From contig CM019824.1 of assembly GCA_009763385.1 (NCBI GenBank), forward strand, positions 157,908,357-157,972,356: a stretch of 64,000 nt of DNA, in the 5' to 3' direction. The notes beneath the pieces are model-generated. The model saw only the letters and a program-made list of their open reading frames with translations. It did not search any database and was not told where the DNA came from. The DNA comes from Coix lacryma-jobi var. lacryma-jobi. Its lineage: Eukaryota; Streptophyta; Magnoliopsida; Poales; Poaceae. Positions 31,396 through 42,596 of this stretch are shown here, one piece after another. The translations under genes were made by a program, and so were the position numbers. Positions within the stretch are counted from its first letter, which is position 1. Every line of letters begins with the position of its first letter.

Positions 31396-33853
31396 ATGTC
31401 GACCCTAAGTCAAGAACAACTTGATGAGATTGTGAAGAAGGTTTCTGCTCAGATGATGGAAGATCAAGCAAAGAAGCATGAAGATGAAATGAAGAAGATG
31501 AAAGATGAGATTGAGAGTTTGAGGCGAGCTTTAGACAACAAGGCCGAATCATCCGGAGAAAACCCGCCACCGCCCAAAGATGACAAGAAGAAGGGAGATG
31601 AAGAGAAAGGCAAGAGAGACAACGAGTTCTCTAGAGTGCCTTATGACTATAGCCAAATGGGCAAAGTCATTCAATTGCCTAGCGTCAATCTAGGCAAACC
31701 ACCCGCCTTTGATGGAATCAACTACAATGATTGGACACACAAGATGAAGCTACATCTTCTTGCCGCAAGAGTTTGGGAGATTGTTGAGAGTGGACCAAGT
31801 CATGTTGAAGGCCAAGAGTTCACCGACAATGATGTGGTTGAGTTTCAACAAAATGTTCAAGTCGCATCATTGATCCTATCATGTCTTAAGCCTGAAGAAA
31901 GCAACAAGGTACATGGAATGGAGAATGCCAAGAAGATCTGGGACACTCTCAGGATATCATATGAGGGTGATGCAAGTGTGAGGAAGTGCAACATAGAGCT
32001 TCTTCAAGGAAAGATTGAGAACTTTGCTATCAAGAAAAATGAGACCACTCAACAAATGTTTGATAGATTCATGACATTGGTCAATAAGATTAGAGCTCTC
32101 GGAGACAAAAAGTGGGATGACAACTCAGCTGCAAGAAAGCTATTGAGAGCATATAGAAATAAGAACAGGACACTTGCATCAATCATCATGGAGAGACCCA
32201 ACTATGAGAGCATGAGACCTCATGAGATGCTCGCCAAAATAAAGCATCATGAAGTCTTGGATGATGAAGCTCTAGAAGATCAAGAGGAAAGCCACAAGAA
32301 GGTGGTAGCTCTCAAGGCAAACCAAGAAGAAGGAAGCAAGGCCAAACATGATTCATCAAGTGATGAAAGCGACGATTCCGATGATGAGATTGCTCTCCTT
32401 GTGAAGAACTTCCGAAGATTCATGAAGAAGAAAATGTATAAGAAGGGCAAAGGTGGATACTTCAAGAAGTCAAAGAAGAGGAATTGTTATGAGTGTGGTG
32501 CGGACGATCATTTCATCGCTGATTGTCCACAGAAGAAGAACAAATATAGCAAGAATGATGATAAGAAGCAAAGAAGAAGAAGAGGTGGTGAAGCTCATCT
32601 TGGTGAAGAATGGTTCTCCGAAGATGACTCAAGTGATGAAGAGAAGAGTAAGGGCAAGGAGAAATAGAAGGGAGCGGCCAACATCGCCATACACAAGATT
32701 TCTTCTCCAAGCCTCCTCCTCAACATGACTACCTCGACCACATCATCACGCTTGTTCGGGGATCTCACCGACGATGAGGATGACGTTACTCATTCTTGTT
32801 TCATGGCTAAGGATGAGAAGGTATTATCTCACTCTCCTACTTGTTCTAGTGATGAATTTAGTGATGATGATATGGATGAATTTGAACTAAGTATCATAAG
32901 AAAGTTTGGTAAAAAGGGTGGACCAAAAATACTAAAATTGCTTAGTAAGTTGGAAGTCGGAATGAGAGTCTTGTTTTGCAAGGGGACTTGATCTCTCAAG
33001 AGAGAGAAAAGAACCTTGCATTGGAAGCCTCTCTTGTCGAGGAGAAGTTGAAGGTTGAGAAATTGACCGTGGAACTATCTTTAGCTAACGACTCTAACAA
33101 GAAGTTGGCTAAGGAGTGTTCCATGAGCAATGACTCAATTGCTAATCTAAAGAATGAGATTAGCTTAGTTCAAGAGAGCCTCACAAGCTCTCAAGATAAA
33201 TATCAAACTCTTGAACTAAGCTACAACACTCTTTGGAGTAGTACCTCTTCAACTACTCCTAAGGATTCCGACAACTCTAACGCTTCAACAAGTAATGGTT
33301 GCAATAGATGTTATAAAGTTGATATCAATGATTGTGCAACTAACATTGTTGAGTTAGAGAAGAAGAGCAAAGAGATCCAACGGTTGAACATGATCTTGAG
33401 GAATGGTTGCAAGTGCAAGATGGAACAACCAAAGGATATCCTCAAGACCGCAAGACATCCATCCATCAAGGATGGGATTGGGTACAATAGGTATGGTGGC
33501 AAGGCCAATGGAAGGAAGATGGTAAAGGGGGTACCCTTCGTTAACTTTAAAAAGGAGTTCCTCTCTTTGACCTTATGAACAAGGCCAACAAGGTTGCCAA
33601 CCCTAAGACTCCACTTGCTAATGGTAAGATTAACAAGGAAAAGCAAGTAGAGGTCCCCAAGCAACAAAAGTCCATATCAAGAAGCTATACATGTGATTAC
33701 TTGTGTTGTTGGGGAGAAGACGGCAAGATTGTCGTTAAGTATGTTGATGCCCTCAAGAAGAGGGAAATTATGAGAAATGTTTGGGTGCCAAAAGCTTATG
33801 TGACTAACCCCCAAGGACCCAATCTCATTTGGGTACCTAAATCAAGAACATAA
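31396..33853 (+). pseudogene. Sirevirus B gag (one stop, two frameshifts)
   Basis: Gag starts at the ATG at 31396 with a charged coiled coil (about 1-75). The core LGKPPAFDGINYNDW begins at about 98. The CCHC knuckle CYECGADDHFIADC is at residues 364-377. A TAG at 32665-32667 follows in frame. Frameshifts occur near 32970 and 33570. The tail is a long Glu/Lys coiled coil with CNRCYK and CKCKM Cys pairs, ending NLIWVPKSRT and a TAA (33852-33854). The RNA-binding and assembly roles are those of the family; this copy cannot make the whole protein. Confidence 0.85.
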
Positions 33854-33866
33854 TCTTGTTTTGTAG

Positions 33867-36800
33867 GAATATGCCTCTGGTGGGTCAAGTTGGGTGTTGG
33901 ATAGTGGATGCACCAATCATATGACCGGGGCAAAAGAAATGTTCTCCTCCTTTCAACCAAGCAACGACTCATGCAACAACATTGTGTTTGGTGACAATGG
34001 AAAGGGAGAAGTGCTTGGTTTGGGTAAAATTGCTATCTCAACTGACAATTCCATATCTAATGTATTACTTGTGCATTCGTTGAGTTACAATTTGTTGTCC
34101 GTTTGTCAACTTTGTGAAATGGGTTACGATTGTCTCTTTACGGATAAGGGTGTGACCGTCTCTAGAAGAAGGGATTCCTCTATTGCTTTTAAAGGCATGT
34201 TGAAGGGAAAACTTTACCTAGTTGACTTCTCAACTAGTAAGGTAGAACCTACATGTCTAATGGCAAAATCTAGCATGGGTTGGCTTTGGCATCGCCGACT
34301 AGCTCATGTTGGGATGAGGAACTTGGCCCAACTTCAAAGGGAAGGGCACATCCTTCGACTAACCAATGTCTAGTTTGGGAAAGATAGGATTTGCAGCGCA
34401 TGCCAAGCAGGAAAGCAAGTTGGAGCAAAGCATCCAATGAAGAACATTGTATCAACCACAAGACCATTGGAGCTGCTTCACATGGACCTCATCGGACCCG
34501 TTGCTTACCAAAGCATCGGCGGTAACAAATATGGTTTTGTTATTGATGATGACTTTTCTCGTTTCACTTGGGTATTCTTTTTAGCAGATAAAACCGAGAC
34601 CCAAGGTATCTTCAAGAAGTTTGCTAGAAGGGCTCAAAATGAGTTTGAGCTCAAGATCAAGAAAGTAAGAAGCGACAATGGGACCGAGTTTAGAAACACC
34701 AACATAGAAGAATATCTTGATGATGAAGGAATCAAGCATGAGTTCTCTGTTCCATATACCCCACAACAAAATGGGATTGTGGAAAGGAAGAATATAACTC
34801 TTGTTGAAGCCGCAAGATCTATGTTGGATGAGTACAAGACTTCCCATGGTTTTTGGGCGGAGGCGATGAACACCGCGTGTCATGCCATCAACCGCCTCTA
34901 CCTCCACAAGCTAAGGGAGAAGACGCCATATGAGCTTCTAACCAGTAACAAACCAAAAGTGCATTACTTTCGAGTTTTTGGCTACAAGTGTTTCGTACTT
35001 AACAAGAGAGCCAAAAGTTCAAAGTTTGCACCTAAGGTACATGAAGGCTTTCTAATTGGTTATGGTACTAACAAACACGGCTACCGCGTATTCAATAATG
35101 CCACCGGCACTATTGAGTTAACGGTAGACGTGACCTTTGATGAATCCAACGGCTCCCAAAAGGAGCAAGTCAATGATGAGCTTGTAGGTGATGACATGTC
35201 TCCATCCGAAGCAATCAAGAAGCTTGCAACCGGTGATGTGAGACCTATTGAGATTCAAGATGATGATGATGATTCGTTGCACACTCCACAAGATTCAAAT
35301 GTCCATCATGTGCATTCAAATGTACATGGTGAAGCTTCCGCAACTCCGATAGATGGAGGTGCAAATGGTGGTCAAATGCAACATCAACTTGATGATCAAG
35401 CACAAGCTCAACATGAAGACCGACAAGATGATGGGGGACATCCCTACATGTGACAAAGATGATGAAGATGGACCAATCCAAATGAGATCACTCGTGCCAC
35501 ATCCTAAAGTGCACCATACCATTCAATGAGATCATCCCATTGACAACATACTGGGGAGCATACGTCGTGGGGTAACGACCCGTTCACGTTTAGCAAATTT
35601 TTGTGAACATTACTTGTTTGTATCCTCTTTGGAACCTCTTAGGGTGGACGACGCACTTGATGATCCGGATTGGGTGATGGCTATGCAAGAAGAGTTGAAC
35701 AACTTCACTAGGAATGAAGTTTGGTCCTTGGTGGAAAGACCCAAGCAAAATGTGATAGGAACCAAATGGGTCTTCCGCAACAAACAAGACGAGCATGGAG
35801 TGGTAACAAGAAACAAGGCACGGTTGGTGGCTCAAGATTTCACTCAAATCGAAGGTTTGGATTTTGGGGAAACTTATGCACCCGTAGCTAGGCTTGAGTC
35901 AATTCGTATATTACTTGCCTTTGCTACTCACCATGATTTCAAGCTATACCAAATGGACGTGAAAAGTGCATTCCTCAACGGCCCCCTCTCCGAATTGGTA
36001 TATGTGGAGCAACCACCGGGTTTTGAAGATCCTAAGTATCCCAACCACGTCTACAAGCTCGACAAGGCACTCTATGGGCTCAAGCAAGCCCCTAGAGCTT
36101 GGTATGATTGCCTTAAGGACTTCCTACTCAAAAAGGGTTTTTAGATAGGAAGGGCCGATGCTACTTTATTTACTCGCAAAGTCTATAATGATATCTTTGT
36201 GTGCCAAATATATGTCGATGACATAATATTTGATAGTACTAATGTGACTTTTTGTGAGGAATTTAGTAGGATCATGACCAAAAGGTTCGAGATGTCCATG
36301 ATGGGTGAGTTGAAGTATTTTTTGGATTCCAAATCAAGCAACTCAAGGATGGCACATTCATCAGTCAAACCAAGTATACAAGAGACATGCTAAAGAAGTT
36401 TGAGATGGACAAGGCCAAACCCATCAAGACCCCCATGCCTACCAATGGACATCTTGATCTAAATGAGGATGGTAAGTCAGTGGACCAAAAGGTATATCGC
36501 TCTATGATCGGTTCATTACTTTATCTCTGTGCATCTAGGCCTGATATTATGCTTAGCGTGTGCATGTGTGCAAGATTTCAAGCTAATCCGAAAGAATGTC
36601 ATATTATGGCCGTTAAGAGAATCTTTCGATACTTAGTGCACACTCCTAATCTTGGCTTGTGGTATCCCAAGGGCTCCACTTTTGATCTACTTGGCTATTC
36701 TGATTCGGACTATGCCGGTTGCAAGGTAGATCGAAAGAGCACTACCGGGACTTGCCAATTTATTGGAAGGTCTTTGGTGTCATGGAGTTCTAAGGAACAA

Positions 36801-37163
36801 AATAGTGTTGCCCTATCCACCGCCGAAGCTGAGTATGTGGCGGCCGGCGCATGCTGTTTTCAACTACTTTGGATGAAGCAAACACTAAAAGATTTCGGAT
36901 GTGAGGAAAATAAGATTCCACTTTTGTGTGACAATGAGAGTGCTATCAAACTAGCAAACAATCTCGTAAACCATTCTCGCACAAAACACATAGACATCCG
37001 ACACCATTTCTTGAGAGACCACGAAGCCAAAGGAGATATCACAATACGCCATGTGAGCACCGAAAAGCAACTAGCCGATATCTTCACAAAGCCTTTAGAT
37101 GAGTCAAGATTTTGTGCTTTGAGGAGTGAACTAAATATCATTGATTCTCGTAACGTGGCTTGA
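33867..37163 (+). pseudogene. Sirevirus B pol (protease, integrase, RT, RNase H)
   Basis: The protease WVLDSGCTNHMTG has an intact DSG (about 33888-33926). The integrase zinc motif is WHRRLAHVGM, with a stop at 34371-34373, then CSACQAGKQ. The catalytic core has HMDLIGPVAY (D), RSDNGTEF (D) and QNGIVERKN (E). A frameshift lies between 35453 and 35614. The reverse transcriptase has KARLVAQDFTQ and YVDDIIF (about 36210), with a stop at 36142-36144. Another frameshift occurs near 36360. RNase H has GYSDSDYAGC, LSTAEAEYVAA and DNESAIKLA, ending LNIIDSRNVA at 37163. Domain motifs are otherwise complete. Confidence 0.88.
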
Positions 37164-38008
37164 TGTTTTGCACATATTTGTTTTCACCTAGAGACCTAGA
37201 CAAATGCTTTGACAAAATATTGTGTGTGATTTCAAAATCTATTTTGCATGCTTCTCTTATGTCCATAGCCATGTACTGTTTATTTGAAATCTGGACATGA
37301 TTGAATTTGTGTAGTATGCCACACAAAGTTCTCCTAGAATAGCTCTCTGTCCGCTCTGGATACGCGTGGTCGGTAGTACCGCCATAGGGGCGGTAGTACC
37401 GACGTCGGTAGTACCGACCCCTTGGGGCGGTAGTACCAACCATGTTCGTCCTTAGCCGCGGTAAAAACCTGTTCAACCCTATTCGGTCAAAGCCTTTCCA
37501 CCGTGGTCGCCGCCTCCTTCAGCCCTTGCAGCCGCCGTGCCCATCTCTCCTCTCCGATCTCCCTCCTCCTTCACCCAAATCCAAATCCCTCCGGTGGGAA
37601 GGTGCGTGGGAGCAAGGAGATCGTCCTGGTGATGTTCTTGAAGCCCGAAGTTCTTCCTTCATTGGATTTCGACCTCTTCTTCACGAGTAGCAAGGTACTA
37701 GGGTGTTCATGCCCGATCTCTTAATGTACCTTGTTCTAGGTCGATTCCTTTGGTAGGATTGCTCTATCTAGTATGTAGATGCTTCTAGGATGTATGGTTT
37801 GCAACTTCATGGACGATGTGTGTGATTGGATTGAAGGGAACCGCACGCTGCAGTGCGGTCGGTAGTACCGACCCTCCTCGGGCGGTAGTACCGACCGCGC
37901 ACAGTGAGGCGCTTCCCTCACCGATCTTGACCGTCATCTTTGCTACATCCTTTGAAGTTGTCTTTCTATCACCTTTGTCTCACTTCGGTCTATGCTATCT
38001 TGTTCTAG
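37164..38008 (+). promoter_or_regulatory. Leader-like spacer upstream of the extra ORF
   Basis: Non-coding, in three parts. Palindromes of the LTR type recur at 37368-37440 and 37854-37900. Between them is a CT-rich stretch resembling a plant 5' UTR, with possible splice donors AAG|GTGCGT (37602) and CAAG|GTACTA (37695). The last 90 bases are pyrimidine-rich and end TTGTTCTAG directly before the ATG at 38009, a good 3' splice site. I read it as an internal promoter and/or spliced leader for the ORF; that is inference. Confidence 0.5.
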
Positions 38009-40057
38009 ATGTCGCATGGCCGGAGGCCCTCTCGCCAGGCCGGAGATGACGATGAGGAAGAGTATGTGGCTTTGGGGCTTGGTGATGTGCAGCAGGGAGA
38101 GCCGCAACACCGCAATCCCGGGCGTCGTGCCCGGGCAGGTGGGAGCAGTGAGGACGTCACTCGACAGGTGCGTGGACGTTCGTCCACGGGCCGTCGTAGT
38201 GTCGACAGTGGCAGAGGCAGAGCCAGTGTCAGTGATGCTGGTGGCAGTGGTGCAGGTAGGAGCGGTGCATGTGGGAGTGGTCATGCTGCTCCTCCACCTC
38301 CACCGCCCCCGATCAGTGGTCCGCCAGGGCGCCTGCACAGTGTGATTGTGGGCGGAGTGGCTTTGGGAGCTGGAGCTGAGCGGGAGGGTCAGTCCAGTGA
38401 TCCTCGCGTTGGACCTCCATCTCCTCCTACATCCGGGTTGTTGCTTATCAACTGGGTGTTTCATATGCACCCTGAAGCTGGTGCTTTGATGTCTGCTCCC
38501 GCACATCTTGGAAATACCATGGACTACTCCGACAGGAAGAAGGGAAACTTGTTGAGATCCCAGAGGACAGAAAATCCATATCTTTTTGTTCGGGATGATA
38601 CAGTGGACAGGAGGTTTTGGTCCCGGTTCCAGCAAGATTACTATGTGTCAGTCCTTTGGAGGGGCTTTTGTGCTAAGGGGCATCCTCCCCTCTTTGAGCA
38701 TAAGCGGCTGGCAATCCGCTACTTGACAGACAAGGATTCGGAAGAGATTCAGGCTTTGGTGCAGAGGTTGGAGGAATGGAGGATTCTGGGGTTAGTGTCT
38801 GGTGAGCGCAGCTTCAACCAGGAGATTATCTGTCAGTTTTGGGCTACCCTGTTCATTGATCAGGAGGCTAAGGTGCTGCATTGGATGACCCAAGGGGTCC
38901 ATTACCGGTGCAACTTCATCACCTTTGCCAGGCTGTTGGGATTCAACAGCGTAGATAGGAATGCCCCTAGATTGTCAGAGATGTATGGTGGGGGCATGTA
39001 TCCTGAGCATCTGCAAAACTCTGGGGTTTACATGGATGGTACATGGGCATACTTCAAGGTCTTTGGCTTGAAGCCTGCTTTCTTCGTGCTCAACAACTTA
39101 ATGCGCCTCACCCTGGACCCTAAAGTTGGGGACAATGACAATTTGAGAGATGATGCTGCCAAGGTCCTTGTCCAGTTTGCTCGGCCAGATGGCCGTTTCA
39201 GCATTTCACACTTTCTTTGGCAGAAGATCTCAGATGTGTACAATGACCCTCACAAGAACCTGCCTTATGCTCCATATCTTATGCACGTCATTGAGCATGT
39301 GGTTGGAGCCACCTTCGAGTATGATCGGACCGTGAAGGAGTATAGTGTTCGCAAGTTCACCTCCACGAGTTCCGCGGGCAAAGAAAAGGTTGATGAAGGT
39401 GGTGACATTCCAGCAGCAGCTGCATCTCCTGGAGAGGCACATGGCCCAGAGCTGGCTCATGGAGAGGTGCCTCCTGCTACCGCTCCTCCTCCGCGTCGTG
39501 AGAGGCGTAGGAGTGGCGGTCTTCGCTCCGCACTCGGCAAGATGTTCCAGTGGATGTGCTACAGGGCCGAGCGCGACGAGCGGCATCATCAGGAGGTGCG
39601 TGAGCACCTTGGTCTTCCTCCTCGTTCGCCGCCCCGACCCTTTCCGGACCCCTTCGCCGAGTACGACGCTCAGCCTCGGCGTGATGATGATGATGACGAT
39701 GACGATGGTGGCCAGCAGCAGCAGCAGCCGGGTGATGATGAGGTCGGGATCTTCTCCTCTGAGATGTATCAGCCTTTTCAGCCCCCGCCTTCGTACCAGC
39801 CTCCGCCCTTCTATCCCGACTGCGGTATGGATCCTTCACATGGTGGTGGATCCACCTCGTACCAGGGTGGTGGTGGTGGCTCCTACACGGGCTTTGCTGC
39901 CCCCGACGCCGATCCAGCTGGGAGTGGTGGCTTCCGCGACCCTACTCCTCCGCTGGATCCCTCTGATGCCCCTTCATCGTCGTATCCAGGTGGAGATGCT
40001 GGTGCCAGTGCTTTCTCGTCTCTCTTTGGTGGTTCGTATCCAGGTGGCTACTATTAG
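38009..40057 (+). CDS. Accessory ORF of Sirevirus B (env position), function unknown
   Basis: An uninterrupted 682-codon frame downstream of pol, where some Sireviruses have an envelope-like ORF. Residues 1-110 are Gly/Ser/Arg-rich, ending in a proline run. The middle (about 145-450) looks globular, with NPYLFVRDDTVDRRFWSRF, FWATLFIDQEAKVLHWMTQG (about 278) and FARLLGF (about 306). The W...FARLLGF pattern recalls the plant-transposon-associated domain of Athila/Ogre ORF1-type proteins, which I offer only as a weak resemblance. The C-terminal third is low complexity: Arg/Pro patch, Asp run (about 559-566), Gln run (about 570), then Pro/Tyr- and Gly/Ser-rich. I see no signal peptide or membrane segment, so it does not look like an envelope protein. 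It is intact although gag-pol of the same element has about seven lesions. Confidence 0.8.
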   Translation: MSHGRRPSRQAGDDDEEEYVALGLGDVQQGEPQHRNPGRRARAGGSSEDVTRQVRGRSSTGRRSVDSGRGRASVSDAGGSGAGRSGACGSGHAAPPPPPPPISGPPGRLHSVIVGGVALGAGAEREGQSSDPRVGPPSPPTSGLLLINWVFHMHPEAGALMSAPAHLGNTMDYSDRKKGNLLRSQRTENPYLFVRDDTVDRRFWSRFQQDYYVSVLWRGFCAKGHPPLFEHKRLAIRYLTDKDSEEIQALVQRLEEWRILGLVSGERSFNQEIICQFWATLFIDQEAKVLHWMTQGVHYRCNFITFARLLGFNSVDRNAPRLSEMYGGGMYPEHLQNSGVYMDGTWAYFKVFGLKPAFFVLNNLMRLTLDPKVGDNDNLRDDAAKVLVQFARPDGRFSISHFLWQKISDVYNDPHKNLPYAPYLMHVIEHVVGATFEYDRTVKEYSVRKFTSTSSAGKEKVDEGGDIPAAAASPGEAHGPELAHGEVPPATAPPPRRERRRSGGLRSALGKMFQWMCYRAERDERHHQEVREHLGLPPRSPPRPFPDPFAEYDAQPRRDDDDDDDDGGQQQQQPGDDEVGIFSSEMYQPFQPPPSYQPPPFYPDCGMDPSHGGGSTSYQGGGGGSYTGFAAPDADPAGSGGFRDPTPPLDPSDAPSSSYPGGDAGASAFSSLFGGSYPGGYY

Positions 40058-40640
40058 TTGTTCTTGCTTATCTTGGCCTACCCCTTTTGGCATTTGATGA
40101 CAAAGGGGGAGTGTTAGGCTTATCTATCTTGATGTAATAGCTAGCCCATGAGAGAGAGTTAATCTTTGAGAACTAAGTGTGGTATGCTACTTTTATTTGT
40201 GATGTGTTGAGGATGTAAAACATTTGTGCTTAATGTTATATTCTTGTATGGTTCATCCTCTCTATCTATGCTCATGTCATGGTTGGTGATTGTTGTTTTC
40301 GATATGGCTATGTGATTTGAGTCCTTTTCTTTCTTCCATAGCCATTCGCTTTTCTTATTACATTGTTATGTGAATCACCATGCCATACTGTTTATGCATC
40401 ACAAATTGATATATATGATGTTGTCACTCACACTTAGGCACCCCACGGATTGCAAAATTTAGGGGGAGCTCTTGCTCTTGTGTATGCAACCTTGCTTTAA
40501 GCCAAGGTTTCAAATTCATATCCAAAGCATACACTAAGGGGGAGCTCGAACTAAATTTTTTGGAATTCAAAAGCTTCAATTCTTTCTATCCTTATTGTAA
40601 GCCTAAGTTGGTTGTCATCAATTACCAAAAAGGGGGAGTT
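40058..40640 (+). other. Sirevirus B 3' non-coding domain with repeated purine tracts
   Basis: AGGGGGAG occurs at 40104-40111, 40461-40468, 40537-40544 and, as the polypurine tract adjoining the LTR, 40631-40638. Repeated PPT-like tracts are a reported Sirevirus trait. No coding sequence is present. Confidence 0.85.
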
Positions 40641-42591
40641 TGAAAGTGCATTCGCCCCCATTGTGGGTTTTGGCTAATTAATGACAATCAAATTAGGGAC
40701 TAACGGATTTATAAAAGCATGTATGCAGGTGTTAGTCCTAGAAAGATTTGAAATGTTGTAATCTCGTGAACAAAGCACGTTTGGATACATTTGGTCATAA
40801 AGATGCCTAGCTCAAGTGATAGTTTAAAATTTCAATTTTAAACTTGAGTTATAGGTAAGCCGGACTATCAAGAGGGTCACAAATTATGTTGGCTAGATGT
40901 GGAGAAAAGTGCTCAAATCGACTAACTATAGTTTGCTTGAGAGACACCGCACAAACACGGACACATGGAGGGTTTTCTGTGCGGGCGGTAGTACCGCCCA
41001 TGGGTGGTCGGTAGTACCGCCCGTGGCTTCACAGCGCAGTGCTCAAAACAACCTCTCTGTGTTGGCTCAAAAATGGCCTAGCGGTAGTACCGCTATAGGG
41101 CCGGTACTACCGCCCCCGGTGGTACCGACCCTGGCCGGTAGTAAGCTCAGTTTCGCAGACCTCTCTGTTCGCTCACGAAATGACCTGGCGGTAGTACCGC
41201 CATAAGGTCGGTACTACCGCCCTCGGTGGTACCGACCCTGGTCGGTAGAAAGGTGGTTTTGCGAAGCTCTCTGTGTTGGTCAAAAATGACTTGGCGGTAC
41301 TACCGCCATAGGGCCGGTACTACCGCCCCCGGTGGTACCGACCCAAGCCGGTAGTAACCAAGTTTTGCAGGGCTCTCTGTGCTGACTCGTTTTTGACTTG
41401 GCGGTAGTACCGCCATAGGGCCGGTACTACCGACCCTCGGTGGTACCGACTCTGGTCGGTAGTAACCGAGGGACTGAGTCTTTTCTGCGGAGCTCTCTGT
41501 TCGCGACCGATTTGGCCTGGCGGTAGTACCGCCATAGGGCCGGTACTACCGCCCCTCGGTGGTATCGCCCCGTGGCCGGTAGCTGACTTTTAGGTCAGAT
41601 CTAGATCTGTGCGCTTGTCAGTGGCTGGTCAGTGACTGGTCGGTACTACCGACCATGGGTGGTCGGTACTACCGACCAGCCTCGGGACTGGGGAACTTTT
41701 TATAGCTCTCCACTTGACTTTTGACCGTTACCCACTCATTCCATTCATTCATTGCGACCTACTTTCAGACAAAGCTCTCTCTAGGCATTGACTACTCCCC
41801 TCTCTCTCTCTCTCCCTTTGCTCCTAGATTCATTCCCTTGCAAGATTTGAGCTAGGGAAGTGAGATTAGAGAGTGAGAAGCTTTGATCTACGACTTGAGC
41901 ACTTGGTTTCCATCTAGTCGGCTTGATTTGTGTCTTTTACTCTTGAGCTCTTTGAGCTCTAGCCGGTTAGGTGTTCTTCGTGGTAGCCCGTATTGATTCA
42001 CTTGTGAGGGCTCCCCGAAGTGTTTGTATTACCCATGTGATTTCTAATGGAGAAACTCTAGTAGCCTTTGTGGTTGCTTGAGTGAGGCTAGGAGGTGAAA
42101 TAGACTCTGACCTTTGTGGTCACCTCAACAACGAGGACGTAGGCACTCCTTTGTGGATTGGCCGAACCTCGGGATAAATCGTCGTGTCCCGTGTGCTTGT
42201 TGTTGTCTCTACTTTGTATATTACGCTTGTTGTTGTGTTCTTCGTGTTCTTCCTATCCCTATCTCCTTCTTAGGTTGGGAAGGCTCAATCTACATCAAGG
42301 GTAGCAACCAAGGCTCGGAGAGAGTAGATTTACCATCCTTCATACTTAGGGAAGTGGGGCTAGATTCTTGTATTACTGTCATAGCTCACATACATCGGAT
42401 TTGTAGTTTCTTTTAGGATCCCGGTTGTGCCGTTTGTTTGTGTTGGTAGTACCGGTGTTTTACACCCGGTAGTACCTACCCAAACAAACCGGCCTCTCCG
42501 GTTGTTATCTAACTACATCTGTTAGTTTGTGAAGTTTCAGATTGTGAAAAATCACCTATTCACCCCCCTCTAGGCTGATTTGATCCTTTCA
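40641..42591 (+). repeat. Sirevirus B 3' LTR
   Basis: The LTR is 1951 bp, collinear with the 5' LTR. The palindrome array is at about 40985-41675. It has one more copy of the 23-bp GGTCGGTACTACCGACC unit (41638-41677) and four more bases in a CT repeat near 41805. Confidence 0.93.
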
Positions 42592-42596
42592 TCGTG

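Larger units (their letters stand above)
29419..42591 (+). mobile_element. Sirevirus B: complete 13.2-kb Copia element with an extra ORF
   Basis: A plus-strand Sirevirus inserted in pol of Sirevirus A. LTRs lie at 29419-31341 (1923 bp) and 40641-42591 (1951 bp). The flanks CCGTG (29414-29418) and TCGTG (42592-42596) are a 5-bp target duplication with one transition. LTRs differ by roughly 35 substitutions (counted by eye), a 23-bp palindrome-containing duplication and a CT-repeat step. The order is LTR, primer site, gag, pol, leader-like spacer, 682-codon ORF, spacer with purine tracts, LTR. The extra 2.9 kb after pol makes it longer than a plain Copia. Confidence 0.93.

Noticed and set aside
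38009..40057. Accessory ORF as a true envelope glycoprotein
   Set aside because: No signal peptide, transmembrane segment or coiled-coil fusion region is visible, so only the position is envelope-like.
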